Source: Nitrosospira sp.
Lineage (GTDB): Bacteria; Pseudomonadota; Gammaproteobacteria; Burkholderiales; Nitrosomonadaceae
Direction of reading: 5' to 3'
NCBI GenBank assembly: GCA_013821425.1
Contig: JACDGV010000014.1
Location: forward strand, 1-64,000
DNA length: 64,000 nt
Shown here: positions 8,962 through 18,628 of the stretch, one piece after another
Layout: each line of letters starts with the position of its first letter
Numbering within the stretch: the stretch's first letter is position 1
Translations under genes and position numbers: made by a program
The notes under the pieces: model-generated
What the model was told of the DNA's origin: nothing
Databases searched by the model: none
What the model saw: the letters and a program-made list of their open reading frames with translations, nothing else

Positions 8962-9705
8962 ATGACAACCACCACATCTCTTAAGCAAAAGATCGATTCC
9001 ATCATTAACGCAAGGCATCTGCTCAAGCATCCCTTCTACGTAGCCTGGACAGAAGGCAAGCTCACCAAGGAGCAATTACGCGGCTACGCGGAACAGTATT
9101 TTCACAACGTGCTGGCCGAGCCGACATACCTGAGCGCGGTACACTTCAACACTCCTCATTTTCACAGCGAAGCAAACAGCGGCGACATCAGCGTGCGTCA
9201 GGAAGTGCTCAAAAACCTAATCAGTGAAGAACACGGCGAAAAGAACCATCCTGCCTTATGGAAAAACTTTGCGCTGGCGCTTGGTTCCAGCAACAAGGAT
9301 CTGGCGAACGCCACGGCCTTGCCGGGCACAGCCCGGCTGGTAGCAACATTTCGCGATATCTGCCTGAACGAGCCGTTTTACGCGGGCCTTGCAGCGTTGC
9401 ACGCATTTGAATCCCAGGTGCCCGCTATTGCCGCCGTTAAAATCGACGGACTGGCGAAGTTTTATGGAATGGACGACCCGGCCAGTTATGAGTTCTTCTC
9501 GGTACACGAGGAAGCGGATGTGTATCACGCGCAAGCGGAGTGGACATTGATTGAGCGGTTCGCCGATACCAAGGAGAAACAGGCCGAGGTGCTGGCGGCG
9601 ACCACCCGGGCATGCGATGCGCTATGGGGTTTTCTCGACGGGGTATACGCAAATTATTGCTCGGACCTTGCATGCCAGGACGAGGCTCCAGTTACGCTGC
9701 ACTGA
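8962..9705 (+). CDS. CADD-type para-aminobenzoate synthase (TenA/PqqC superfamily)
   Basis: 247 residues of the PqqC-like heme-oxygenase fold. Aligned from memory with chlamydial CADD, a self-sacrificing dimetal oxygenase that makes pABA from its own tyrosine, it keeps the sacrificial tyrosine (Tyr26 in HPFYVAWTEGKL), the essential lysine (Lys160 in AIAAVKIDG), and candidate metal ligands Glu89, His96, Glu150, His182, Asp186 and His189. The ligand offset of +8 is constant. A Nitrosomonas homologue is known to replace PabABC in folate synthesis. The ATG at 8962 is chosen because GAGGAAAA precedes it. PqqC itself is unlikely because no pqq genes are nearby and the substrate-site context differs. 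Confidence 0.85.
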   Translation: MTTTTSLKQKIDSIINARHLLKHPFYVAWTEGKLTKEQLRGYAEQYFHNVLAEPTYLSAVHFNTPHFHSEANSGDISVRQEVLKNLISEEHGEKNHPALWKNFALALGSSNKDLANATALPGTARLVATFRDICLNEPFYAGLAALHAFESQVPAIAAVKIDGLAKFYGMDDPASYEFFSVHEEADVYHAQAEWTLIERFADTKEKQAEVLAATTRACDALWGFLDGVYANYCSDLACQDEAPVTLH

Positions 9706-9910
9706 GCCCTGAACAAGTCCCGGCGGGTAGACGGCTACGGCCGTTTTCATGCGGCCGGGACCATGGAGCATAGGCGGGGGAGGCTGCAAGGCAGACCTCT
9801 GTGCTACAGGGTTGCTGCTACGCCACCCCCTTACGTTGCCGTATATGGAAAAGGGGTGGGGCTTTACGTGTGACTTGTGCCTCGGGCCTTGTGATCTTCC
9901 GATTCTGCCC
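9706..9910 (+). other. structured transcribed tail or possible ncRNA
   Basis: A 205-nt stretch between the CADD stop and an intrinsic terminator holds strong stems. GTCCCGGC pairs with GCCGGGAC (9717-9724/9754-9761), with an inner ACGGC/GGCCGT hairpin. CCACCCCCTT pairs with AAGGGGTGG further on (one bulge). There is no reading frame with a ribosome site. It may be a long structured 3' UTR or an independent small RNA. It does not show the signatures of SRP RNA, tmRNA or RNase P that I could check by eye. Confidence 0.4.
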
Positions 9911-9933
9911 AACCCCGCTCTGGGGGTTTTTTT
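9911..9933 (+). terminator. Rho-independent terminator
   Basis: AACCCC-GCTCT-GGGGG is followed by seven T's on the plus strand. It closes the transcript that starts at the CADD-type gene or within the structured stretch. Confidence 0.85.
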
Positions 9934-9962
9934 GTCCGTTTCTCAGTACCTTCCCCCGGTCT

Positions 9963-10892
9963 TTACCCTGTCTGTTTCTCTTCCAACGGGATGACGCCAT
10001 CAAGCGTGGCAAAACAGGTATTCCTTGCCGTGGCCAGGAAGTCGCGTAAATAGGGACGAGATGCTGTCTCGGCAAGTGTCGATGCGTAAAGGTTGCTCCA
10101 TAGCCCATGTGTGCCAATGCGGCGGGCAATAACATAGTCGTGATCGACGTAATTCTTGATACCCCAGCTCGGTAACGCTGCAATTCCGCGGCGACTGGCG
10201 ACGAGTTGCAGGATGGCAACAGTCAGCTCCGCCGTGCGCCGGTGGGGATGAATGCCGGCAGGTTTCAGAACGTTGAGAATCAGGTCGATGCGATCTTCCG
10301 GCACCGGATAGGTGATCAGCGTGACATCCGCAAAGTCAGCCGCGCGCAGTAGCCGTTTTCCACGCAAGGGATGATCTGGCGCCAATACTGCGAGAATCTC
10401 GAAACGAAATAGCGGGTGGTGGACAATGCCGCGGCGCTGCTGACTTTGCGATCCGATCACCACGTCCGCTCCTCCTTCCTCCAGGAGCTTCACGGGGTCG
10501 CTGTGAAATCCTGGCACCAGATCGAGTTCCACGTCCGCCCAATTCCGGCGAAACGCGTCCATAAGCGGCATCAGCCAGTCGAAACAGGTGTGGCATTCCA
10601 ACGCTATCCGCAAACTCCCGGATACTCGTTCGGACATTTTTGCCAGGTTCCTTTCCGTTGCCTGGATTTCTTCCAGTACCTTGCCGGCAAGTGCAACCAG
10701 ATGTCTCCCGGCGTCGGTGAGTTCGACGGTTTGCCCTCTGGGCCGTATGATCGCCAAACCATAGTGGTCCTGTAGTGCCTTGATCTGATGGGATAACGCC
10801 GACTGGGTCAAATGTATCCGCTTGGCCGCGCGCGACACACTACCCGTTTCCTGCAATGCTGCAAGCGTACGAAGATGGCGCAGTTCAAGCAC
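9963..10892 (-). CDS. metR: LysR-family regulator of methionine synthesis, MetR
   Basis: 309 residues. The N-terminal winged helix-turn-helix (residues 1-60, LRTLAALQETGSVSRAAKRIHLTQSALSHQIKALQ) is followed by a LysR substrate-binding domain (about 90-295) that in MetR senses homocysteine. It is divergent from metE with 145 nt between them, and a perfect MetR box lies in that gap. Context and domain plan fit an activator of metE that also represses itself. Confidence 0.93.
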   Translation of the reverse strand: MLELRHLRTLAALQETGSVSRAAKRIHLTQSALSHQIKALQDHYGLAIIRPRGQTVELTDAGRHLVALAGKVLEEIQATERNLAKMSERVSGSLRIALECHTCFDWLMPLMDAFRRNWADVELDLVPGFHSDPVKLLEEGGADVVIGSQSQQRRGIVHHPLFRFEILAVLAPDHPLRGKRLLRAADFADVTLITYPVPEDRIDLILNVLKPAGIHPHRRTAELTVAILQLVASRRGIAALPSWGIKNYVDHDYVIARRIGTHGLWSNLYASTLAETASRPYLRDFLATARNTCFATLDGVIPLEEKQTG

Positions 10893-10912
10893 GGATGCAG
10901 CGGATAGATATA

Positions 10913-10925
10913 TGAATGATATTCA
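10913..10925. promoter_or_regulatory. MetR operator
   Basis: TGAATGATATTCA matches the MetR consensus TGAA-N5-TTCA exactly. It lies 21 nt upstream of the metR start and 112 nt upstream of metE, as expected for a shared divergent control region. Further TTCA/TTTCA elements follow at 10946-10960 and may be a half site. Confidence 0.75.
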
Positions 10926-11037
10926 TGGATTTTTTATTATATTTCATTTGATTCATAGATAAGTCTGCCACACAATCGTTACCTCTTGCAACTATGCTGT
11001 AATTTGCCTGCCACTGAGATATTAAGGAGAGCGCTAG

Positions 11038-13359
11038 ATGGCACTGACACACAACCTTGGTTTCCCTCGGATCGGCCCCCGCCGGGAATTGAAACGGGCG
11101 CTTGAGGCATACTGGCGCGGCGACTTGAACGATGATCAACTGCAGGCCACTGCGGCAGAGTTGCGGAAGAGCCACTGGATGCTGCAGCGCGACCTTGGCC
11201 TCGATCTGGTTCCGTGCGGCGATTTTGCGCTGTACGATCAAATGTTGAACATGACAGCGCTGCTCGGCGCAATTCCGGGGCGGTTTAACGCGGGAAGCAG
11301 CGGGACCGGGCTGGATTTATATTTTGCAATGGCGCGTGGAACATCGACTCAGCCAGCGATGGAGATGACCAAGTGGTTCGACACCAACTATCACTACATA
11401 GTACCGGAGTTCGACGCGCAAACTTCATTTCACATTGCTTCGGAACAACTGTTCAGGGAAGTTATGGAGGCAAAGGTGCTCGGAATTCCCCTGAAGGTAG
11501 TGTTGATTGGGCCGCTAACCTATTTATATCTCGGCAAGGAGACCGCGCCCGGCTTCAACCGCCTCGATTTGTTACCGCATCTGCTGCCTGTTTATTGCGA
11601 TATTCTTGCCCGGCTGGCATCTCTCGGCGTGGAATGGGTGCAAATGGACGAGCCGTTGCTGGCGCTGGACCTGGACGAAGACTGGCTGCATGGCCTGAGC
11701 CGGGCATATGCTGTCTTGCGGGAAGGCGGGACGAGCCCGCTGAAGTTGCCGAAATTGTTACTGGCGACCTATTTTGAAGCGGTGGATAATCACGTGGCGC
11801 GGTTAAAGGAGTTGCCGGTCGATGGCTTGCATATCGACCTTTGCCGCGCGCCGGCCCAGCTTGATACTTTTCTTGACGGCTATCCTGACAACAAAGTGCT
11901 ATCTCTGGGTGTCATTGATGGACGCAATGTATGGCGCGCGGATCTTGCCCATTCCTTCTCGGTTCTGTCCCGCGCACAATCCATCCTTGGAGAGAGATTA
12001 TGGATCGCGCCCAGTTGTTCCCTTCAGCACTGTCCCGTCGATCTCGAGCTGGAAACCCGTCTTGATGGGGAAATCAGAACCTGGCTGGCATTCTCGGTGC
12101 AGAAGCTAAGCGAGATAGCATCCCTTGGACGGGGTTTGAACCAGGGAGAAAGCGTAATACGTGACATACTGGCTGCTTCTACCCAGGCAAGAAAGTCGCG
12201 TACCCGGTCGCCACGCATTCACAACCCGGGAGTTCAGGAACGTTTGAAACTGCTGACCCGAAATGAAAGTGAACGCGCCCGCCCGTTCCCTGTGCGCCGA
12301 GTCCTCCAGCAACAGCGTTTTCAGCTTCCCCTTTTGCCCACTACAACCATTGGATCGTTTCCTCAGACCCAGGAGATCCGTCAGGCCAGGGCCGCATTCA
12401 AAAAAGGCGAACTCGGCAATTTGCAGTATCTCGAAGCGATGCGCGCCGAGATATGCCTGGCAATAAACAAACAGGAGAAAATCGGCCTGGATGTACTCGT
12501 CCATGGAGAGGCGGAGCGCAACGACATGGTGGAGTATTTTGGGGAGCAGCTGTGGGGCTATGCTTTTACCGAGTACGGATGGGTGCAAAGCTACGGATCA
12601 CGCTGCGTAAAGCCCCCCGTTCTCTATGGCGACATCTACCGGCCCGAGCCGATGACAGTAGACTGGACACAATATGCGCAAAGCCAGACCGTGAAGCCGG
12701 TCAAAGCCATGTTGACCGGCCCTGTGACCATGCTGATGTGGTCGTTCGTACGTGACGACCAACCGCGTTCCGTCACAGCCCTCCAGCTCGCACTCGCCAT
12801 CCGCGACGAAGTAGTCGACCTGGAACGGGCAGGTACCGGCATGATCCAGATTGACGAGCCGGCCTTTCGCGAGGGGTTGCCATTAAAAAAATACGACTGG
12901 AACGGATACCTGCAGTGGGCCGTGGAAGCATTCCGCGTTGCCAGTTCGGGTGTGAGGGACGACACCCAGATACATACGCATATGTGCTACTCGGAATTCC
13001 ACGATATTCTGCCCGCCATTGCCGCCATGGACGCGGATGTGATTACGATCGAGACGTCGCGCTCGCGGATGGAGTTGCTGAACGCGTTCGGAGAATTCAA
13101 GTACCCCAACGAGATAGGGCCTGGGGTATATGACATTCACTCCCCGCGGATTCCTCGCACGGGAGAAATCGTGGAATTGCTGGAGAAGGCGTGCCGGGTG
13201 ATAGATCCCGAGCAGCTATGGGTAAACCCTGACTGCGGCCTGAAAACGCGAAACTGGCCCGAGACCGTCACTGCGCTGAAGCGAATGGTTGAGGCTGCGC
13301 ATGTGTTGCGCGTCCGGGTGGGTGTTCGGGAAACTGAACGAGCCGGCGCACCAGCATGA
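11038..13359 (+). CDS. metE: cobalamin-independent methionine synthase
   Basis: Transfers the methyl group of 5-methyltetrahydropteroyl-triglutamate to homocysteine. 773 residues, about the usual length. The N-terminal (about 1-370) and C-terminal (about 420-755) barrels are both present. Zinc ligands are visible in the C-terminal half: HMC in THMCYSEF and the cysteine of NPDCGLKTR. The start is well supported by AAGGAG 9 nt upstream. The gene is divergent from metR. Confidence 0.97.
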   Translation: MALTHNLGFPRIGPRRELKRALEAYWRGDLNDDQLQATAAELRKSHWMLQRDLGLDLVPCGDFALYDQMLNMTALLGAIPGRFNAGSSGTGLDLYFAMARGTSTQPAMEMTKWFDTNYHYIVPEFDAQTSFHIASEQLFREVMEAKVLGIPLKVVLIGPLTYLYLGKETAPGFNRLDLLPHLLPVYCDILARLASLGVEWVQMDEPLLALDLDEDWLHGLSRAYAVLREGGTSPLKLPKLLLATYFEAVDNHVARLKELPVDGLHIDLCRAPAQLDTFLDGYPDNKVLSLGVIDGRNVWRADLAHSFSVLSRAQSILGERLWIAPSCSLQHCPVDLELETRLDGEIRTWLAFSVQKLSEIASLGRGLNQGESVIRDILAASTQARKSRTRSPRIHNPGVQERLKLLTRNESERARPFPVRRVLQQQRFQLPLLPTTTIGSFPQTQEIRQARAAFKKGELGNLQYLEAMRAEICLAINKQEKIGLDVLVHGEAERNDMVEYFGEQLWGYAFTEYGWVQSYGSRCVKPPVLYGDIYRPEPMTVDWTQYAQSQTVKPVKAMLTGPVTMLMWSFVRDDQPRSVTALQLALAIRDEVVDLERAGTGMIQIDEPAFREGLPLKKYDWNGYLQWAVEAFRVASSGVRDDTQIHTHMCYSEFHDILPAIAAMDADVITIETSRSRMELLNAFGEFKYPNEIGPGVYDIHSPRIPRTGEIVELLEKACRVIDPEQLWVNPDCGLKTRNWPETVTALKRMVEAAHVLRVRVGVRETERAGAPA

Positions 13360-13452
13360 GCGAATCGTGGAGGTGAGATTCGATACATGCCAGGGAAGAA
13401 GGAGGGGCGACACCGGCGCTATGGCATATATGGCGCCTCCCGGCAGGGTTCC

Positions 13453-16089
13453 TCAGCTGTTTTCGAATGAGGTCTGTAGCACCTTTATCAGTTCTGTTTC
13501 CAGATGGATCAGTGTTCTAGACTTGTTCAATATGTTTCCCGTAACCAGAAACGTGTCTTCGGCGCGTTCGCCCAGGGTGTTGACCCTTGCGCTATGCACA
13601 TCTACGCCGAAGCGCACCAGCACTTGCGCGATACGCGACAGCAGGCCCGGCTGATCGCCCGCAACAATCGACAGGATATGGTATTCGCCTTTTTCATCGG
13701 GCTCGATATCGACCTCGGGCATAATGGGAAAATGCCTGAGATGGCGGCTCACACGTCCTTTCAGGGGCGGCTGCAATGGAGCCTGCTGCGCTAATTGCTG
13801 CGTCAGCTCATGCTCTATAAAGCCGAGGACGTTGGTGTCACCCTGCGCCACATCGAAAGGATCGAGCACGAGGAAGGTATCGAGAGCGTAGCCGTGTCGC
13901 GTGGTATGGACCTTGGCCTGGACGATATTGTAATCGATGTTATCGAAGAAACCGCAAATGCGGGCAAACAGGTCCGTCTGGCCGCCAGCGTAAACAAGTA
14001 CTTCAATTCCGGCTTTCGCTGGCGCAATGCGCGCCTTTACCACAGGTGCTGGCGGGCTCATTTGGTCAAGGAGGTGGCGCGTATGCCAGGCGATTTGCGT
14101 GGCATCATGCAGCAGCAGATAATCGGGGTCGAGCACAGACCAGAGCTGCTCAAACTCACTGGCGGGAATATTATCGGGCTGGAGCAGTTCCATGGCCTCG
14201 TTTTTGCGGCAAGTCAGAGTGCTGTCGGAATGAGCGACTTCGCCGCACAGATGACGCTGCGCCGCCCGGAACAAATCCTCGAGCAGCTTGTTTTTCCATG
14301 CGTTCCATACTTTCGGACTGGTGCCTCGTATATCCGCGACGGTGAGCAGGTAAAGCGCAATTAGTGCCCGTTCGCTGCGCATATGCGCAGCGAAGCCCGC
14401 GAGCACTTCCGGGTCTGATATATCTTTTTTTTGCGCCGTACTCGACATGACGAGATGATTCTCCACGAGCCATGCAACCAGATCCGTGTCTTCCGGCAAC
14501 ATTTTGTGATGCTGGCAGAAACGCCTCGCGTCCTTCTTCCCAAGCACCGAGTGGTTTCCCTGTCGCCCCTTGGCAATGTCGTGGAATAGCGCGGCGAGAT
14601 AGAGCACCTCCGGTCTTTTGAATTGCCTGATGAGCCGGCTGCATAGTGGATATTCGTGAGTGAACTCCGGCGCCATGAACCGGCGCAGATTTCTCACGAC
14701 CATCAGAATATGCTCATCCACGGTATAGACGTGAAACAGATCATGTTGCATCTGGCCGACAATACGTCCGAATGCCGGAATGTAGCGTCCAAGAATGCCA
14801 TAACGATTCATCAGGCGAAGCTCACGGGTTAGCCCGCGCGGCTGGCGCAGGATTTCCATGAAGAGGGCACGATTGAGCGGGTGCCGTCGGAATGCCGCAT
14901 TAATGAGCGGGGCCGCGCGCCACATTGCCCGCAGCGTGGCTGCACTGCGAGCCTTAAGGCCGGGGCGTTGTTGCAGCAACAAAACGCTTTCAAGGATGGC
15001 AATCGGATGCTGGCGGAAAACATTCTCGTGGCAGATTTCCAGCAATTCCCCTCGCTGACGAAAACGTTCGTTGATAATCACCGGAACCGCATCCGGGTCA
15101 GGAAAAATCTCGGCGCGCAAAGTGTGCAACAGAATAGTATTGATCTGTGTTACGCCCTTGGCAGCCCGGTAATACCGCTGCATCAGCATTTCGCTTGGGC
15201 GGCGCGGCGGTTTACCGGATATGTCGAGTTCGTCGGCGAGAGGAGTCTGATAATCGAACAGCAACCTGTCTTCGCGCCTCCCGGAGAGGTAATGCAGGCG
15301 GATGCGGAGATCCTGAAGAACGGCGCGATGGCGTTGCGCGAGACGGGCTTCCTGATGGGTAATGAAGCCGCCATCGGAAAGATTGGCCCAGGATTTTCCC
15401 ATCCCCGCAGCGCGGCTTACCCAGAGGATATTTTGTAAATCCCGAAGCCCGCCGGGGCTTTCCTTTATATTCGGCTCAAGATTGGAGGTTGCGTCCTGAT
15501 ACCGCCCATGGCGTTGCTCCTGCTCAAGCTGCTTGGCTATGAAAAACGGAACGGGTTCAAGCATCGCCTGCATGGAATAAAAAAATTCGTCAAACAGCCG
15601 ACGACGCCCTGCAAGTTGCCGGGCCTCCAGCAAGCTGGTCTGTACCGTGATATCTTTGACGGCCTCTTCAGCGCATTCAGCTATCGTGCGTATGCTGTGC
15701 CCGATATCCAGCCCGATATCCCACAACAATCTGACCCATTGTTCCAGCCGCATTTTAGTAGGGCCATCTAAACCGGTGGTCCCCCTTTCCGTCGACAGCA
15801 ACACAAGCAAGTCTATGTCGGAGTGGGGGAAAAGCTCTCGCCTGCCATAACCCCCCACTGCCAGCAGGGCAATGGAATCCGGCATCGCCATTCCCTGCCA
15901 GACCTGCCGCAGGATACCGTCGACCAACCGGCTGTGGCAGTGCAGCAGCCCAGCGCCGTTGCCGTTATCGCTATAGCGATGGCGTAAAATCTCGCGCCCC
16001 TGAAGCAATGACTTTTTGATTGACTCGGCATCGAGAGGGCTCGGCAGCAGCCTTGTATGTCTTATATCAAGCGCTCCGTGGAAAATCAT
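13453..16089 (-). CDS. glnD: PII uridylyltransferase/uridylyl-removing enzyme
   Basis: Senses glutamine and modifies or demodifies PII proteins, controlling nitrogen assimilation. 878 residues with the full domain set: a nucleotidyltransferase with GGYGRRELFPHSDIDLL (about 77-95), the HD hydrolase (LAALFHDIAKGRQGNHS) and two C-terminal ACT domains (about 690-870). It overlaps map by ATGA and is probably cotranscribed with it. Confidence 0.97.
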   Translation of the reverse strand: MIFHGALDIRHTRLLPSPLDAESIKKSLLQGREILRHRYSDNGNGAGLLHCHSRLVDGILRQVWQGMAMPDSIALLAVGGYGRRELFPHSDIDLLVLLSTERGTTGLDGPTKMRLEQWVRLLWDIGLDIGHSIRTIAECAEEAVKDITVQTSLLEARQLAGRRRLFDEFFYSMQAMLEPVPFFIAKQLEQEQRHGRYQDATSNLEPNIKESPGGLRDLQNILWVSRAAGMGKSWANLSDGGFITHQEARLAQRHRAVLQDLRIRLHYLSGRREDRLLFDYQTPLADELDISGKPPRRPSEMLMQRYYRAAKGVTQINTILLHTLRAEIFPDPDAVPVIINERFRQRGELLEICHENVFRQHPIAILESVLLLQQRPGLKARSAATLRAMWRAAPLINAAFRRHPLNRALFMEILRQPRGLTRELRLMNRYGILGRYIPAFGRIVGQMQHDLFHVYTVDEHILMVVRNLRRFMAPEFTHEYPLCSRLIRQFKRPEVLYLAALFHDIAKGRQGNHSVLGKKDARRFCQHHKMLPEDTDLVAWLVENHLVMSSTAQKKDISDPEVLAGFAAHMRSERALIALYLLTVADIRGTSPKVWNAWKNKLLEDLFRAAQRHLCGEVAHSDSTLTCRKNEAMELLQPDNIPASEFEQLWSVLDPDYLLLHDATQIAWHTRHLLDQMSPPAPVVKARIAPAKAGIEVLVYAGGQTDLFARICGFFDNIDYNIVQAKVHTTRHGYALDTFLVLDPFDVAQGDTNVLGFIEHELTQQLAQQAPLQPPLKGRVSRHLRHFPIMPEVDIEPDEKGEYHILSIVAGDQPGLLSRIAQVLVRFGVDVHSARVNTLGERAEDTFLVTGNILNKSRTLIHLETELIKVLQTSFENS

Positions 16090-16886
16090 GAATGGAATGA
16101 TGGCTTCGGTGGCGCACCGGCGGACAGGGTCAGCACTTCATATCCGGTTTCGGTAACCAGCACGGTATGCTCCCACTGCGCTGACAGGCTATGATCCTTG
16201 GTAACGATGGTCCAGCCGTCGGCCATTTGGCGTATGGAAGCTTTCCCCGCATTGATCATCGGCTCCACGGTAAAAATCATTCCTGCTTTTAGTCGCAGCC
16301 CAGTACTGAGCTGGCCATAGTGCAGCACCTGCGGCTCCTCGTGGAACTTCGCGCCAATACCATGGCCGCAAAATTCCCTCACTATGCTGTATCCGTGCCT
16401 TTCCGCGAAGCGCTGGATAGCGTGGCCGATGTCGCCCAAATGTTTTCCCGCTTTGATTTCCTCAATTCCGCGCCACATGGATTCATAGGTGACCTCACAT
16501 AGGCGCCTTGCCTGAATCCCCGGGTCACTAACGTAGAACATGCGGCTGGTATCGCCGTGATACTCATCTTTTATCACGGTTACGTCAATGTTGACGATAT
16601 CGCCGGACTTGAGCCTTTTCGGTCCGGGCACTCCATGGCAAACCTGATGATTGACCGAGGTGCAAATGGATTTCGGATACGGGGAATATCCGGGCGGAGC
16701 ATAATCAAGCGGGGCGGGGATAACGCCCTGAACGTTTACCATATAGTCATGACAAAGCGCGTCGAGTTCATCAGTCGTGACTCCGGGCTTAACGAAAGGC
16801 GTGATGTAATCCAGCACCTCGGATGCAAGTTTACCCGCGACTCGCATTTTTTCTATTTCCGGGGGTGTCTTAATGGACACAGTCAT
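16086..16886 (-). CDS. map: methionine aminopeptidase, type I
   Basis: Removes the initiator methionine from nascent proteins. 266 residues from the ATG at 16886; the 21-residue extension in the ORF track lacks a ribosome site, while GGAAG lies 10 nt before this ATG. The five metal ligands are visible: NIDVTVIKDEYHGD (two Asp), GHGIG (His), FTVEPM (Glu) and QWEHTVLV (Glu). It lies upstream of glnD with a 4-bp overlap. Confidence 0.96.
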   Translation of the reverse strand: MTVSIKTPPEIEKMRVAGKLASEVLDYITPFVKPGVTTDELDALCHDYMVNVQGVIPAPLDYAPPGYSPYPKSICTSVNHQVCHGVPGPKRLKSGDIVNIDVTVIKDEYHGDTSRMFYVSDPGIQARRLCEVTYESMWRGIEEIKAGKHLGDIGHAIQRFAERHGYSIVREFCGHGIGAKFHEEPQVLHYGQLSTGLRLKAGMIFTVEPMINAGKASIRQMADGWTIVTKDHSLSAQWEHTVLVTETGYEVLTLSAGAPPKPSFHS

Positions 16887-17212
16887 AATGTCGGCTTCCA
16901 GACGAAATAAACGAGAACGTATAATTGGGGATGAAGCATCGCATTGCAAGAGCCCGCCTTGCTCGCGGAATCTGACTACGAAAGGGGTAAATTGTTTTTG
17001 CCGTTAGAGAACCATCGTCAAGTTCCCCGGCCTGGCTCACTCCGAGGGTTAATGGCCAGCGGATGGCCCGCCCCTGTGAGAGCTTTATCGCAGCGCGCGC
17101 CCTGGGTTGCAAGAGGAATCAGGAGCGATCCGCGCCAAATTATTCACAAGGCCGGCGCGTAAGCTATTCACCCCGCCGCTTCCTTGTTATGCCCGCATCC
17201 AGGTCTTCAAGG
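16887..17212. other. intergenic stretch upstream of map
   Basis: About 326 nt between two minus-strand genes. No coding frame, tRNA or terminator with a T run was seen. In many relatives rpsB lies divergently beside map, but it is not here. Confidence 0.4.
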
Positions 17213-17818
17213 TCACCTCTCCCGTGATTCGCACCGGGTTGTCTCAACCTCGCTCCCTGGAAACTCCTCTTTTAGCTCACTGATCTGTCTGACAACGTTT
17301 TCCGGTGGATCGCGCAAGACCAGTTTCGTTTGTTCCAGGCTATGCTCTCCGATGATTGCCGACCTGACCCTTTTGTTTCTGAGCGCGGCCAGGAAATTGC
17401 TCGCCTCATCCATGCTGGCAAAAAAGCCGAAGGAGATCGCATTGTTCCACTCGCTATTGTCCTGGACATGGGAGTAAGCGTTGATTCCCAATCCCCTGAG
17501 CTCCCCCATTTTTATTTGTGCGTGCTGCTTGTCCCTGAGGGGAGGCATGTACACCCAGTAGCCTGCAACTTTTCCCACTGTTTTTCGTTTTATCCATTCG
17601 TCCAGTTGCCGCTCAGCAATCGCCGCATCCACGCGCTCCAGGTCCGCATCAATAAAGTTTCCCCATTTCAGACAGGTGGCGGGAACCGCTAATGTCCTGA
17701 TTTTTTCAGGTTGAAGCTCCGGCGCAAGTTGCATTTGCACAAATGTGCCGGGTCCCCAAAGAATATAACCCGCGACGACCAGGTTGATAAACAACAATAA
17801 GAAAAATAATGTTTTCAT
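17213..17818 (-). CDS. membrane-anchored SPOR-like domain protein
   Basis: 201 residues. The N-terminal uncleaved helix (MKTLFFLLLFINLVVAGYIL) anchors the protein in the inner membrane. The region of about residues 100-170 (WVYMPPLRDKQHAQIKMGELRGLGINAYSHV...ISFGFFASMDEASNFLAALRNK) has the SPOR pattern of two beta-alpha repeats that bind denuded peptidoglycan. A septum-related role is therefore possible but not shown. The start is 90 nt from the divergent cytochrome c4 gene. Confidence 0.68.
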   Translation of the reverse strand: MKTLFFLLLFINLVVAGYILWGPGTFVQMQLAPELQPEKIRTLAVPATCLKWGNFIDADLERVDAAIAERQLDEWIKRKTVGKVAGYWVYMPPLRDKQHAQIKMGELRGLGINAYSHVQDNSEWNNAISFGFFASMDEASNFLAALRNKRVRSAIIGEHSLEQTKLVLRDPPENVVRQISELKEEFPGSEVETTRCESRER

Positions 17819-17908
17819 CTGCCCATGAGTTATGGTTGTGAACCAGCCGGCACCTTGTTAAAATGCAATGTTAATAGCATGGTTATGATTTTTCCAGGAG
17901 CGTCAGAA

Positions 17909-18568
17909 ATGCGTGGCATGAAATTAGCTTCGAACGTCATGATATTGGCCGCACTAATGCTATCCAATCAGGTCTTCGCCGACACGGCTCCCGGCGCGGA
18001 TAAGTCCCAGGGGGACGCAGCTAAAGGCGAGCAAATTGCGACGCAGGTTTGCGCCGCATGTCACGGCGCCGACGGCAACAGCGTTATGCCCGCAAATCCA
18101 AGCCTGGCTGGGCAGTATGCGGAGTATATCACCAAGCAGCTGAATAATTTCAAATCACAGGACGGTCAGCGCCCCGAGCGCGAAAACGCGGTCATGAGTG
18201 CCATGGTCGCAGGATTATCACCTGATGACATGAAGGATCTCGGCGCTTACTATGCCCAGCAGACGCCCAGGCCGGGAGTGGCGAGGGACAAATCGCTGGC
18301 GGAGCAGGGTGAACGGATATATCGCGGCGGCAACCTCGATACGGGCGTGCCAGCCTGTGCCGGATGCCATTCTCCTAACGGCGTGGGAATTCCGCCCAGG
18401 TATCCGCGCCTTGCCGGGCAACATTCGGAATATACACGCGCGCAATTAAAAGCGTTTAGGACCGAAGAGCGTACCAGGGATGTCTCCAACGAGATGCACA
18501 TGATCGCCACGCGCATGAGCGTGAGAGAAATGCATGCGGTATCGGAATTTATCTCCGGCTTGCGATAA
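17909..18568 (+). CDS. dihaem cytochrome c4
   Basis: Periplasmic electron carrier of 219 residues. A signal peptide (MKLASNVMILAALMLSNQVFA) is followed by two class I cytochrome c domains with haem sites CAACH and CAGCH. Each has a downstream methionine candidate (AVMSAMVAGLS and MHMIATRMS). The start at 17909 is preferred over the upstream ORF-track start because AGGAG lies 8 nt before it. Relatives pass electrons to terminal oxidases; in an ammonia oxidiser it would belong to the energy chain. Confidence 0.92.
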   Translation: MRGMKLASNVMILAALMLSNQVFADTAPGADKSQGDAAKGEQIATQVCAACHGADGNSVMPANPSLAGQYAEYITKQLNNFKSQDGQRPERENAVMSAMVAGLSPDDMKDLGAYYAQQTPRPGVARDKSLAEQGERIYRGGNLDTGVPACAGCHSPNGVGIPPRYPRLAGQHSEYTRAQLKAFRTEERTRDVSNEMHMIATRMSVREMHAVSEFISGLR

Positions 18569-18595
18569 ATCGCGAAACGAATCTCCAAGCCGTGC

Positions 18596-18628
18596 AAAGG
18601 CACCCCGGATAATCGGTTGCCTTTTTAT
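18596..18628 (+). terminator. Rho-independent terminator of cytochrome c4 gene
   Basis: AAAGGCA/TGCCTTT stem with a 15-nt loop, followed by TTATTT. It overlaps the hemL stop codon from the other strand. Confidence 0.65.

Noticed and set aside
9706-9933. Structured region considered as 6S RNA, SRP RNA or tmRNA
   Set aside because: No recognisable SRP tetraloop motif, tRNA-like ends or clear 6S bubble by eye; kept only as an unnamed structured stretch.
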